Shown here piece after piece: positions 30,170 to 52,457 of a DNA stretch of 64,000 nt. The first letter of the stretch is position 1. Every line of letters starts with the position of its first letter. The translations under genes were made by a program, and so were the position numbers. Source of the stretch: Puffinus mauretanicus (Eukaryota; Chordata; Aves; Procellariiformes; Procellariidae); assembly GCA_023333565.1 (NCBI GenBank), contig JAJKFH010001865.1, forward strand, positions 5,270,001 to 5,334,000, in the 5' to 3' direction. The notes under the pieces were generated by a model. That model ran no database searches. It saw nothing but the letters and a program-made list of their open reading frames with translations, and had not been told where the DNA came from.

Positions 30170-31200
30170 AAGCACACATGTTCATTAATTGGGTAAGTTT
30201 GCTCTTGCAGTTCACAGACATTCAAAACTTAGAATCAGTTTTGTGCAAATAACCTTTGAGGATATTATTAGGGCTGTTCCTGGTAAAGGAGCATATGTAA
30301 AGGGACCCAAGATGGTATGTAATACTCAGTGACTTATGGATACTGGACTGTACATTCCACGTAGATCATTACCAAATATGTTGTTTATTCAAATATTCTG
30401 TCAGCAATGTGTAGAGGGATGCAGCGTAACTAGCCTTCATTTTAAATTACTTTAAGATCTTACTATAATTCATTCGAAAAGTGATTTATTTTTTTCTCCC
30501 AGGAAGCTCACAAAATAAACTTACAACTCAGAAAATCTGCAAATCTTCTACTAGAAAATAAGAGTAACAAAATGACACGTGCTTCAAGAATCTAAATCTA
30601 ATTCTAAATAATGTTTGGTATCCAGGAGAAAGAAACACAGAAAAACAATTTGGAAAGATACAAAAGAAAAAGTAGATGCAAAAAAGGATATGTAGTCTAT
30701 TTAAAATGTGGATTCCTTCATGACAGTGTTTCAGCAGTTAGTGTACTTAGTAGAGGCTTGACATTTCTGGAAGTGATTATCAGAACAAGGTCATTATAAG
30801 GGTCTCCCATTTGCCTCCCAGTTTCTCAAAACACTGGATACAAAAAGATGCAATAAAGCATTCAGACTTGCAGTTTATTAGGAGTCACACACCTGAATAC
30901 AACAACAAAGCAATTTTTCATTTTCAGAGTGTAACTGGATGTGTAACAGTATTTAATGTATTAAGTATTCTTTCCAGGATATTACTAAAGTCATTTGGGT
31001 TGTCATTTTATCAAGCAAAAACTAAACTAAACTATGTGATACTTAAAATAAAAAATACACAAAGCTTTATAATTTAGTTGACTCCTTACAAATCAGCAAT
31101 TTGTGGAGTAACAGTTGGCTCCTAACACAGCAATGAAGGTATCCTGACCAAACACTGCTTTTTAACCAAAACTCATAGCAAAGACAACCAAAAAATACCA
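30170..31200. other. Intergenic, no gene seen
   Basis: AT-rich. Frames at 30611-31077 have no recognised domain. No additional ADH relic exons were recognised here, although a very diverged one could be missed by eye. Confidence 0.4.
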
Positions 31201-31213
31201 CCAGCGCAGATCT

Positions 31214-31265
31214 GCCATTTAACTAGTAATAGGTCTGGTGCTGTTCTTCAGCTGGTATCCCACAA
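31214..31265 (+). pseudogene. Possible ADH exon 7 relic
   Basis: The stretch AGATCTGCCATTTAACTAGT then AATAGG lines up with ADH5 exon 7 around 46850-46881 (AGATCT, GCCATT, AACTAGTAA in the same order) with one deletion of about seven bases. In one frame it reads LVIG, then LFFSW, similar to the ADH4 LIIGR...FFGGW end of exon 7. It lies about 430 bases before the clear exon 8 relic, a plausible intron 7 length. The match is short and could be chance. Confidence 0.3.
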
Positions 31266-31690
31266 AACCAGTGGATTTTTGGGGCACGTGTTATACAGGA
31301 TTCAGAGTTATTAATATTCAGGTTATTAATATTACTGTATCAGTATATTAATATTATACTGTAATTAGTGCTCAGTGTGGTGGGTATATTTAACCTGGAC
31401 AGTACACAACACTCAGCAGTAATTAGACACTTGAGAATTTCCTGCACTCATGAAACATCCATCGATCAGATTTAATAGCTTTTGTGAAATACGTACGTGG
31501 CTGATAAGGCAAGAAAAGCATCAGAAAAGAAAGTGTGACCACTGGCTTGAAAACTGAAGTAGGGAATGAGGCAGAAAATCAGGCAGGTGTCTAATCTTGG
31601 ATGAAATGATTTTTTCTTGTAACCTGATTTATTAATTAAATTCAGTTTGTTCACTGTTAACAGAACTTGGTTTTATGGATTTTGTTGAAG

Positions 31691-31830
31691 GTTGGAAGAG
31701 CGTGGAGAGTGTACCAGAGCTGGTGTCTGACTATACGGCAAGGAAATTTTATTTGCATGCCTTGGTGTCATATACATTGCCATTTGACAAAAATCAATTA
31801 TGCTTTTCACCTTATGATTGCAGGAAAGAA
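31691..31830 (+). pseudogene. Relic ADH exon 8, ADH4-like, frameshifted
   Basis: Isolated ADH exon 8. It reads GWKSVESVPELVSDY, then KFYLHALVSYTLPFDK, then after a one-base shift INYAFHLMIAGK. Functional exon 8 is 139 nt in all three local genes; this one is 140, the extra base being an A in the run at about 31787-31791. An AG precedes the first base in the correct phase, while the donor has decayed from AG-GT to AA-GC. Residues such as ALV before the [12 protein letters not shown] block fit mammalian ADH4 better than the ADH1 or ADH5 versions (PLI, EFV). Its place between the other ADHs and ADH5 is where ADH4 lies in mammals. Exons 1-6 and 9 were not found. Confidence 0.85.
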
Positions 31831-32070
31831 GCAAGGTATCAAGAAATCAAATCTACCTTATACTGTTCATGAGGCATATTTTAATCACAGAAACTGAATA
31901 TTTTGTTGTCCTATCTTATGAGTCTATCAACTTGGATGCATTTAAACAGAAAAAAGAAAAAAAAAGATGCATCTTCAAATGCTCCAAGAAAATCTCATTC
32001 CCGCCACTAATTCATATCTGAAAAGGAAAATTAACATGCAGTCAACGATGCTATGTATTTCCACAGCTTT

Positions 32071-33465
32071 AGAATCATAGAATCATAGAATCATTAAGGT
32101 TGGAAAAGACCTCTAAGATCATCAAGTCCAACTGTCAACCCAACACCACCATGCCCACTAAACCGTGTCCCTAAGCGCCTCATCTACACGTCCTTTAAAT
32201 ACTTCCACGGATCGTGACTCAACCACTTCCCTGGACAGCCTGGTCCAAGGCTTTCAGTAAAGAAATTTCTCCTAATGTCCAGTCTAAACCTCCCTTGGCG
32301 CAACTTGAGGCCATTTCCTCTCGTCCTATCGCTAGTTACTTGGCAGAAGAGACCAACACCCACCTCACTACAACCTCCTTTCAGGTAGCTGTAGAGCACA
32401 ATAAGGTCTCCTCTGAGCCTCCTCTTCTCCAGACTAAACAACCCCAGTTCCCTCAGCCGCTCCTCATAAGACTTGTTCTCTAGACACTTCACCAGCTTCG
32501 TTGCCCTTCTCTGGACACATTCCAGCACCTCAATGTCGTCCTTGTAGTGAGGGGCCCAAAACTGGACACAGTATTCGAGGTGCGGCCTCATCAGTGCCGA
32601 GTACAGGGGCACGATCACCTCACTACTCCTGCTGGCCACACTGTTTCTCATACAGGCCAGGATGCTGTTAGCCACCTTAGCCACCTGGGCACACTGCTGG
32701 CTCATGTTCAGCCGGCTGTCAACCAGCACCCCCAGGTCCTTTTCCTCTGGGCAGCTTTCCAGCCACTCTTCCCCAAGCCTGTAGCGTTGCACGGGGTTGT
32801 TGTGACCCAAGTGCAGGACCCAGCACTTGGCCTTGTTAAACCTCATACAGTTGGCCTCGACCTATCGATCCAGCCTGTCCAGGTCCCTCTGTAGAGCCTT
32901 CCTACCCTTGAGCAGATCAACGCTCCTGCCTAACTTGGTGTCGTCTGCAAACTTACTGAGGGAGCACTCGATCCCCTCATCCAGATCACTGATAACGATA
33001 TTAAACAAGACTGGCCCCAGAACTGAACACCGGTAATGTAGTCTGTGACCGGCCGCCAACTGGATTTAACTCCGTTGACCACAACTCTCTGGGCTCGGCC
33101 GTCCAGCCAGTTTTTTACCCAGCAAAGAGTGCACCTGTCTAAGCTGTGAGCCGCCAGCTTCTCCAGGAGAATGCTGTGGGAGACAGTGTCAAAGGCTTTA
33201 CTGAAGTCCAGGCAGACCACATCCACAGCCTTTCCCTCATCCACTAGGCGGGTCACCTGGTCATAGAAGAAGATCAGGTTGGTCAAGCAAGACCTGCCTT
33301 TCATGAACCCGTGCTGGCTGGGCCTGATCCCCTGGATGTCCTGCACATGCCTTGTGAGTGCCTTCACGACGAACCGCTCCATAATCTTTCCCGGTACTGA
33401 GGACAGTCTGACAGGCCTGTAGTTCCCCGGATCCTCCTTCCAGCCCTTCTTGTAGATGAAGTTAG
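32071..33465 (-). mobile_element. CR1 LINE fragment upstream of ADH5
   Basis: The 3' end at 32071 shows three tandem ATAGAATC units. Minus-strand frames at 32184-32846 and 32930-33382 encode CR1 reverse transcriptase pieces, including [18 protein letters not shown] and [13 protein letters not shown], broken by a frameshift near 32.9-33.0 kb. It is very similar along its length to the copy at 52458-53690. Confidence 0.93.
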
Positions 33466-33469
33466 TGTG

Positions 33470-36400
33470 AATTTATCTGTGTCAAGGACAATTCAGCAAA
33501 GAGCAAGGGAAGAAAACTTCCCCAAATTTCTCTTCAGCATGAGGACAGTTTCTACAGGGATACAAAAAAGCTACTGAGCCAATCAATTAAACTATCACTT
33601 TCATAGCCTGCCAAAGGAGAGCAATGCTACTAAGCTGATGAACAGCCCACAGCGATAGTATTGCCCAAAGCTCTAATGGAACAGGAACATCTCAAAACAG
33701 TAAGTAAATACTATACATATCCAAGTTCCACATACCAATATTTTGTGTTTGTGGGTTGGGCTTTTTTCTCAAGTTTAAAACAAACATTTATGTGGTTGAT
33801 TTTCTTTGTTGCAGCAATTGAGCTGTCCTCGTTTTCTAAGGATTGACCTCAAATTTTTGAAGACTTTCACTTGAACTTAAGCCTTATTTTTGGCTGATCT
33901 CATTGTTTAACAAATTGATTTAATATTTAATAACTATGTATTAAGAATTAATATGTATTTAAGAAAGCTCACACAAATATGGAATGGTAGCATTGAAAGG
34001 TAATGAGGGACAGTACCTAGCACTGTATTATTTGAAGCATATTATATAAAGCAGTAGATAACTTTCTTATTATCATGTAACATTTATACACGCATACATG
34101 GATGTGGTTTCATTTCTGCAAATGCTGTTGTACTTTTAATATATTTCCAGCACCAAGTCCCACAGCACAACCGTGCAAAATCTTCCCCGGAGAACAGGAT
34201 TGCCACTGAGAGCGGGTCATTCTACCACAGACCCTTCTTTCGGTGCTGAACATTGGACCCATAACACTGTAATGCCTTTTGACCTCTTTTGAGCAACTCT
34301 TATCCCAGTCCATAGCCCTTTGAGCTTCTGGAAACCCTTCAGCACGATCAGCAATTACACAGCACATCATGAACACACAAATGAGTTATCAAAGATTAAA
34401 TTCCATCTTGTCTGTCAATTTACAGTAACTTCTGCACATAGAACTCACTTTATCCTGCTATAAAAGTTACCTATAATTCTCTTAACTACTTTTTAAGCAT
34501 AAAACAATAAGACTGCAGGTAATGAGATAACACCAAAATAACTCGTTAAATGTTTTAATTGAGTTCTAGCACTTCCCTACCAAGAAAACACTACAAGAAG
34601 TTCCTCCCAATAAACAATATGTTTCCCTACTACTGCATGTGTGTCTGCACAGCCTTAATTTTATACTAGTGACAAGTCTCAAAAAAAGTAATCAATTAGC
34701 CTAGTAACTCTGTAATAAATATAAACACAAAAATAGATTTGTGCAAGACAGGGACAAAAAAAATTTTCTTTTTTGAAAAAAATCTAAACCTAGATGAAAA
34801 CAAAATTTGATTGCTATAAAATAACTGCCTTAAGTCAATTGTAACTTGCACTTTACCAATCATTTTGAACTGTTGCTACATGAAAAATTGTGTAAGCACT
34901 CCTGAATAGTGATGAGTTCTGTCATTACAGCAGTGCCACCTGGTGATTACCTTTCACTGCTTTCTCTGCATACTGCCGATCAACTTCTGAACATGCTGGA
35001 AGAGTGGGATTTCTGCACAGCTCAAGTATCTGCCCGCAACAGACATCCGTGGCCGAGGTTTGCCCTGTGCACAGTGGTGTGCGTGGGCACACGCGTGTGC
35101 AGCCGACAGCTCCACGGAACCTTCTGCCATCCTCATTGCTAAGCTCTGCTACCAGCCGCGACGTGACAAGTGCCAGTGGGAAGCTGTTCAGCTGCCCTTT
35201 CCTCCAGCCAGCGAAGGCGTTACTGCTAACTTTCCAGTAACTTGGAGATTCTTCTGCTCCTTTGACAAGGATCACTAACTGGGCAAGACTTCAAATTTCA
35301 GCAGATAATTAGAGAGCTCCTCAAATTCTGCTTGATTCCTAAAACACCACTGGTTTCACAGCTGACCAAATAATTATGTTTGAAAGACTAGCAAAGACAT
35401 TTATACATATCAGAAGAAAATGCTGTCAAGTGCAAGCAAGGAGGGGCCAGCATAACCCTCCACCCACTTTTATCTTTAAAATTTCGCTTGCATAGTTAGT
35501 TTAAGATCAACATATCAGAATCAGCACATAAAAGATCAGCTTTTTGTGTTTTATTTAATTTTCAATGAAAGCAAATACCTGAGACTATTTAATCACAAAA
35601 CTCCCCAAATGACTTATTTCCATATCTAAAATATTAAAAATCTTTCAGTATCCCAGCCTCATGTGTCTCTGCAAAACTGTCACGGTCACTTTCATATTTA
35701 TTTTGAATACATCTAATTAACATGGGCCTTTGTTTTGAAAAGTTATTTTACTTCAGTATACTTTAGTATTATACCAGAATTAATTAGCGAATATGAGGAT
35801 TAATTAGTGAAATTATTCCTAAAGTTTTTCTTTTGGAACCAAACATTTCTTGAAATACTGGATAATATTTTAAATTTATATTTGTATTTACAAAACCAGA
35901 ATATTTTAATTAACTACAAATTATCCAAAGAAACATCAACCAGCTTTGAATGTTTTAAATTAAAACAATTTTGATTTTTTCAGTGTTTCCGTTTTTCAAG
36001 CAGTATATTTGTTCCTTACAAAAATAAATTTATGCTGATTTGAAGAATGACAAGAATTTCTAATTTTTTTGAAAGCTACGCAAGTATTACCCTCCAGTAT
36101 TTCATAGGAAAATGTAGGAAAGATTAAATCAGAATTCAAAATGATGGTTTTGAGACTAATGCCCCACAAAAAGTCTGCTATACTCAAGCAACCACAGCTG
36201 AAGTCTGTGCACAGGTTATCCCAGGTTTAATGGGGTTGTTCTAATGAAATATATCTAACAAAACTACTTAAATTACACTGGTTTTATTTGGGAAATTGTA
36301 TTAATAGGGGAAAAATTACCTCTGGGTCAATCTAGCACCATTTCTGTTTGGGGAAAATAAACCAGGCAACGTTTGTGTGAATGCATTTCAGTTTTGCCTA

Positions 36401-36981
36401 TGGGTAGGCATGTCAGTCCCCTCCAGCCTCCCTATGCCTCACCAATCTGCTCACCAGTGCGTGAGGTTGCAGCCAGCAGTTACAGCCCCTAACCATCACC
36501 TCCTAGTTCTGATGCTGGCATACGGCCAGCTTCTGCCATTGGCACTCAGACTGCCCCGCGACGAACACCCTGGCAGATCACTTGCCTCTTCTTTCAGTGT
36601 ACAGCGGCTGCCAAGCTTGCAAGTGATTTCTTGCCCTGCATCTTCTTGTACTTGGAAGTCAAACTAAGGTACAGAAAACCCTCACTAAAAACTAATGCCT
36701 CCAGGATTGGCACAATAATCCAATTTAAAAAAAAAAAAAACCACCGGTAATGCAGATCCCTAGTTGTTTTGGGCTTTCCCCCCGCTTGCCACATGGAACA
36801 CAAAACATCGTCCAAGCAAAACCACGATTGCCAGGCCTCTCTCCCACATGCTCACAGTGCTTCCAAGCCCTCCTCTTTTCTCAATCCAAACTGATGTTTC
36901 TGATTAGCACGTAACGTTTGCTAGAACAACACATTAAAACCAACCCAATGTAAAAACCACAGTAGCACTAGGAGCCCTCAC
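33470..36981. other. Intergenic, no gene seen
   Basis: Mostly AT-rich. A small GC-rich island at 34.98-35.25 kb produces overlapping frames on both strands, without a recognised protein. No further repeats could be identified by eye. Confidence 0.45.
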
Positions 36982-37580
36982 TGTGCTAGTTTTGGCTGGG
37001 GTAGAGTTAATTTTCTTCACAGTAGCTAGTATGGGGCTATGTTTTGGATTTGTGCTGGGAACAGCGTTGGTAATTCAGGGATGTTTTAGTTACTGCTGGG
37101 CAGTGCTTACACAGAGTCAAGGCCTTTTCTGCTTCTCACCCCACCCCACCAGCGAGCAGGCTGGGGGTGCACAAGGAGTTGGGAGGGGACACAGCCGGGA
37201 CAGCTGACCCCAACTGACCAAAGGGATATTCCATACCATATGTCGTCATGCTCAGCATATACAGCTGGGGGAAGAAGAAGGAAGGGGGGGACGTTCGGGT
37301 GATGGCCTTTTGTCTTCCCAAGTAACGGTTACACGTGATGGAGCCCTGCTTTCCTGGCGATGGCTGAACACCTGCCTGCCAACGGGAAGTAGTGAATGAA
37401 TTCCTTCTTTTGCTTTGCTTGCACGCGCAGCTTTTGCTTTCCCTATTAAACTGTCTTTATCTCAACCCACGAGTTTTCTTACTTTTACCCTTCCGATTCT
37501 CTTCCCCTCTTCACTCACTGCGGGGGAGTGAGCGAGCGGCTGCGTGGTGCTTAGTTGCTGGCTGGGGTTAAACCACGACA
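36982..37580 (+). mobile_element. Solo LTR, avian ERVL-like
   Basis: A 599-bp unit starting TGTGCTAGTTTTGGCTGGGG and ending GGTTAAACCACGACA, so it has the TG...CA termini of retroviral LTRs. A polyadenylation-like ATTAAA lies near 37446. Flanking pentamers CTCAC and GTCAC agree at four of five positions and may be the target-site duplication expected for ERVL-type insertions. No internal retroviral sequence is attached, so it is a solo LTR left by recombination. A second, older, truncated relative is at 29761-30160. Confidence 0.85.
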
Positions 37581-39225
37581 GTCACCTACAGAACTTCCCT
37601 AGATAAACCTGAAATACATATGACAAAGCATAGATAGTTCAGTCACGAGCACAGTGTGGTAACTAGATTTACTTGCATGGTACTGAGAACCACTTACCAT
37701 GGCCAGGGGCTTCCAATACTACACAGCAACACTGGAGACAGCATCACAAAACTGCCAGGGAAGGAAAAATGAAAAAACCAACCACTTTAATCTCTGAAAT
37801 TGGACAACGAGCATTACAGAGTTGTGATTTCTGTAGTTGTGCTTTTGTCTACCAGAATCAATACCTGCAGTTTCTAGAATGTCAGATACTAACAAAAGCT
37901 GAGCATCTGCGGAGTTTAGCTAAATGTAAAATGTTTTGAGTCTTTTTGGAAGCACTGACAAACCTGGCGTGACCAAGAGCATGCAATTCACAGAAGAGGC
38001 CGGCAGAGCTGAATTTAACCAAGGAAATGGACAAGGCCTGCTTTGATTTCAACAACAAGATTTTAGTGGTAGCTAGCGAGCATAAACAGAATTAAATAGT
38101 GGAAAGCCTCAAGAAGGCCATGGGACAGGCAGCCTGATCACACATACTTTCATTCCTTCTCAACACCTTTCACCATATGTGAAGCCTATATAGCACTTTC
38201 ACTGCCCAAATTATCTTCCAGCTAGGTGTCAGCTTTCCTGAGCCTACAGGTTATTAAAATAACATTTTAACCATGTTATTAAATGTTATGTTATTTTTAT
38301 GTTATTTATTAAATGCTATAGTTGTTTAAGTCGCATTATTAAAGTTTATTTTTCCCCAAGTTGGTGCTATTGTCTAACTGTGGTATTTGCTGAGCTTTGT
38401 TAGCATGTCACTGGAAAATAGAAATTCCATTTCTCACCGAGGGGGACTCAGTTACACCCTGCAATTCCTCAAACACCAGCACCTCTCATGTAAAATCCAA
38501 CCGCCCATGGCAGAACTGTTCACCTGACCTTACACGACCACATCTGCAGATCTCACAAGAAGCCCTTCCTATCCTGCCTGGAGAAAGAAGGTTCTTCAGA
38601 AAATGAAACAGCAGCGTGAGCAGGTTAAGGATCCCATCTTGTAGCAATAGCCCCTTTGCTTCAAAGATGGCCAGATGGGATCTCAGGGGTCCCCGCCAAA
38701 ACTTCCATCTTACTTATGCAGAACCCCTTAGCCTACACTGGACAGGGGCTGCCTTCACCCAGTTTGAAGCACACCGCTGCCCAGTAAAGCCTCCACCACT
38801 AAGGTTTAGCGAGCCGAGTATAGACTCAGGTGCGCAGGACCTACACTGGAGACAGGAGGACAGCTCCCACCTGTGTCCAGGTGGGGTAGAGGAGGTACCA
38901 AGCATCTCCAGACCGGGTGCAAGAGGGGACTCCCCCAGAGAGGGGGAGCCCGTACGCGAACACACTGCAGAAGGGGTCAATTACCTCCCATTATTCAGGA
39001 AGGAAGCTGGGCAACCTGGTGTCGGCAGGATCAGCAGACCAAGCCCATTACCCAGGACAACGGGTCTGTTCCCTCACAGGCAGAATAATCTAAGTCTGCC
39101 TGCCGGACTGACGGGATTGCGTTGTAAGACGTTGATGCGGCTGTCAGAAGCCACAAAACCAGCCACACCGCAATGCAACACCGCGGATACCGTGAGGAAA
39201 CAGCCACATCTTCGCGCGTACCGGG
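37581..39225. other. Intergenic upstream of ADH5
   Basis: No gene could be supported. The long plus frame from 38616 runs into the CpG island and looks like an artefact of low stop density. GC content rises from about 38.6 kb towards the ADH5 promoter. Confidence 0.45.
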
Positions 39226-39229
39226 GTCT

Positions 39230-39496
39230 GCAGGAAGAAAAGCGCTGCAAGGGTCTTCCAACCCGCTACGGGCGCTCCCGCCCTGCCCTTCCGGCGGGGA
39301 ATGAGGGAGGGGAGGAGGCCGCCGCCCCACGGGGCTCCCCAGCCCGCCGCCCCCGCCCCAACGGCCGCCTGTCCCCCCGCCCCACACCGCCCACAACGCC
39401 CGCGCCAGGGGGCGCCAGCGCGCATGCGCGCCGGCGGCGGGGCGGGGAGAGGCGGGGCTCCTCTCCCCTTCCGGCAGGCAGCGGTAGCCGCGCGCG
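39230..39496 (+). promoter_or_regulatory. CpG-island promoter of ADH5
   Basis: Dense CpG sequence continuing past the start codon to about 39750. It contains an NRF1-type palindrome CGCGCATGCGCG at 39419-39430 and two GC boxes (GGGGCGGGG near 39439 and AGGCGGGGC near 39450) and no TATA box, which fits the housekeeping expression known for ADH5. Bidirectional activity is possible but no divergent gene is seen. Confidence 0.75.
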
Positions 39497-49875
<10,379 letters not shown>

Positions 49876-50137
49876 AGCCAAATGTGGACCTTCCAGCTGG
49901 CCAGCAACATACTAACTGTCCTTTTATAATGGAATTTCTGGTAGAGGGTAGAATCAAGCGAACGAAAACTCACTGGGATTAGGAAGATGATGTATTTTAG
50001 GGTGAGCATTCTGAATATTAGATAACAAAAAATTGGTAACCACTGAAATAGCGTTATATAATTAGCACTGGTTGTGAAACTTCTACTTCTGTAGTTGTTC
50101 TTCAAATTCAATACTGCCTAATTCAATTAATCTACTT

Positions 50138-50143
50138 AATAAA
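50138..50143 (+). terminator. Polyadenylation signal AATAAA of ADH5
   Basis: First strong AATAAA after the ADH5 stop, about 263 nt downstream. Longer 3' UTRs using later signals are possible. Confidence 0.5.
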
Positions 50144-50149
50144 AGCTTA

Positions 50150-52450
50150 TTTCTAAACACAGTGTTGGAATTATTGAGCATTAAGACTGTGACTATGATT
50201 TCTGTGTCTTACTGTTTTCCTCTAGTGATTTTACAGGATGTGTGTACATGACAGAGGAAGAGCATTCTTCAGAGTCAATAGCAAATGATGTGGGATTCAT
50301 TACACTAGGCAGTTTGCTAAGCACAGCTGGGTTGAGAAGCAGCATTGATGTGCTGTAACTGTACTGAAAGAGTGGCAAGAACTCCAACAGCTGTCAAGCT
50401 TCTGAGGCTATTCTAGGACTACAAAGGATGTACCATCCAGCTCTACCTTGAAGCCAACCGTAGAGCAGAGTCTGGCTGAATGTATGACCTAAGTGTCCAG
50501 GTGTACCCATGTTCACTTGGGAAGTCCATATTCTGCATTATTTCCTGTCTGGCTCACTACAGTTGCTGTAGGCAGGCCTGTTGTAAAGATGATAGCACAG
50601 ACTACTCTAGTCACTTGCCCTAGTGGTGTCCTCCAAGACTTCAGTAGCACAGTTTTGCCATTTCCTTAAACTTACTGGCAACTGAAGCAGCCTTTGCAAA
50701 AACAAACGGTGTGGGATTGTTACCTCTATTTAGTCAGAAACAGGATCATGCCACTGAAGCAGGGAATGTTACTGTTAGAGCAACAGTCTGCTCTTCAGGG
50801 GTAAACAGTAAAGAGCATTGTGTAACGAAGGCTTCAGGGTTTTGTGGGATTCCTTTGTTTGTTTGTTGGAGGGGAAGGGGTTAAGTCTTAATTTTGGAGT
50901 TGCAGGGTTTTTTCTTAACTATAGCTGAAGTGATCTGACTGGATAAAATTTCTTTGAATTGAAACTTGGAAGCAGTGCCACAGGTACAGAAAAACACAGA
51001 GGAACAGCAGAAAACAGACTGCAAAGCAGAAGCAGAATGGCTACCCAGTTAAAGAAAAGTTATATACATAAAAAGTCAGTGCTTTCCAGTGAATCAAGGA
51101 CACTGATTAAGAGAGAAGGTTCACATTTTAAGGGAGCCTGGTCAAAACAACTGTTACAGAGAACTCTGAATGCAAACAGTAATCTTATTAGAACTTCCCT
51201 CTCACCACTAACAACTACCTTACCCCAAGACACTGCTGTACAACTGGGACAATTACATCTTTTCCATTTGTCATTGGAAAGATATCCCTAGAGCATTCTG
51301 AAAATAGTCGAGGTAGCTGCATTTCTAACTTCATTTCAGACAGAGTAAACAAGAAAGTTAACTCCTGTGAATGTCATAAGAATTCAATTTTGAGCATCTG
51401 GAAGAAATAAAAAGTGAATATGTACCAGGAAAGTGAGCCCTCCAACACAGCAGTGAAGCGATTCTCAGCACCTTGTAGCTCCAGAAATGCTGGCTGTATC
51501 AGAATTAGAGACTTCAGCAGAAAACTTGCTGTCAAGCCGTTCCAGCAGGAGTACTCTATAACTACAAGATGGTATCAATAGAATATTAGCTCAACATCTT
51601 AGCAAAACTACCCCCCAACTGGATCTAACAGATTTTAAATATTTATACTATAGCAGTTGTTCCTCTAGGCTGCACGAACTAGATCAAGACTGTACAATCA
51701 TGTCTGCATTACATTAATTACTTTAGAGAATCTGTATCTTGGAGTGTTTGTGGAAAGCTAGTCTTGTAATACCAGGGTAAGTCAACAACAAAGAGATCAG
51801 TTGTTTTGATACCAGAGCACTCAGGTCAAAGACTTACAGCTTCTTCCCAGCCTGAAGAATTGATGGCCTAGCCCTTACCTAGCAGAGTTTTCAGACTACT
51901 TTGTGCTGCAAAGCAGTTGATTGAATGGAGCATGTTTGAAGTAGATTCTTTGTTAGCTGAGTAACTTCAAAGGGACTCGTAAACACAAGAGCTTGTACCC
52001 CATTCTTGGTGGTCAAGGTACTGTATTGAACTGTACCATCTTGACAATTGTAAAGACTTCAATGGACGAAAAGTTTCCACCAAATGACTGTACATGAAAT
52101 GTGTATGTGCTCTACTGGCTGTCACATAAAAGATGGAGCTCGTCCCCTCTCCTCATGCTGTTACTTTTATTCAACGTTATCTATTAAGTCTTCTCTCCTA
52201 AATATTCATGTCAATTTGCAGAAACAGCATGAGGAGCTTCCACACTCTCTTATATGATAGTTAAGAGAAAATACTTTAAAAGATTGTTTCAGAACTAATT
52301 GCCGGATTGTGTTTTTGGCAAAAGTGTATACAATTTCTAAAAATTTCATTAGAAAGTAGATTTAAGTTGGTTTAGTTTGGTTTTTTTTTTTTTAAAGTAG
52401 ATAGGAAGAATCAAAAATAGATCATTTCCCAAATCCAGTCAGCACAAGTC
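50150..52450. other. Intergenic between convergent ADH5 and METAP1
   Basis: No gene seen. The 110-residue plus frame at 50959-51291 has no recognised domain. Part of this stretch may be a longer 3' UTR of ADH5. Confidence 0.4.
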
Positions 52451-52457
52451 TAATATT

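Noticed and set aside
34909..35278. Overlapping frames in a small GC-rich island
   Set aside because: Both strands are open because of base composition; no domain recognised.
50959..51291. 110-residue plus frame between ADH5 and METAP1
   Set aside because: No recognisable motif and it lies in a likely 3' UTR or intergenic region.
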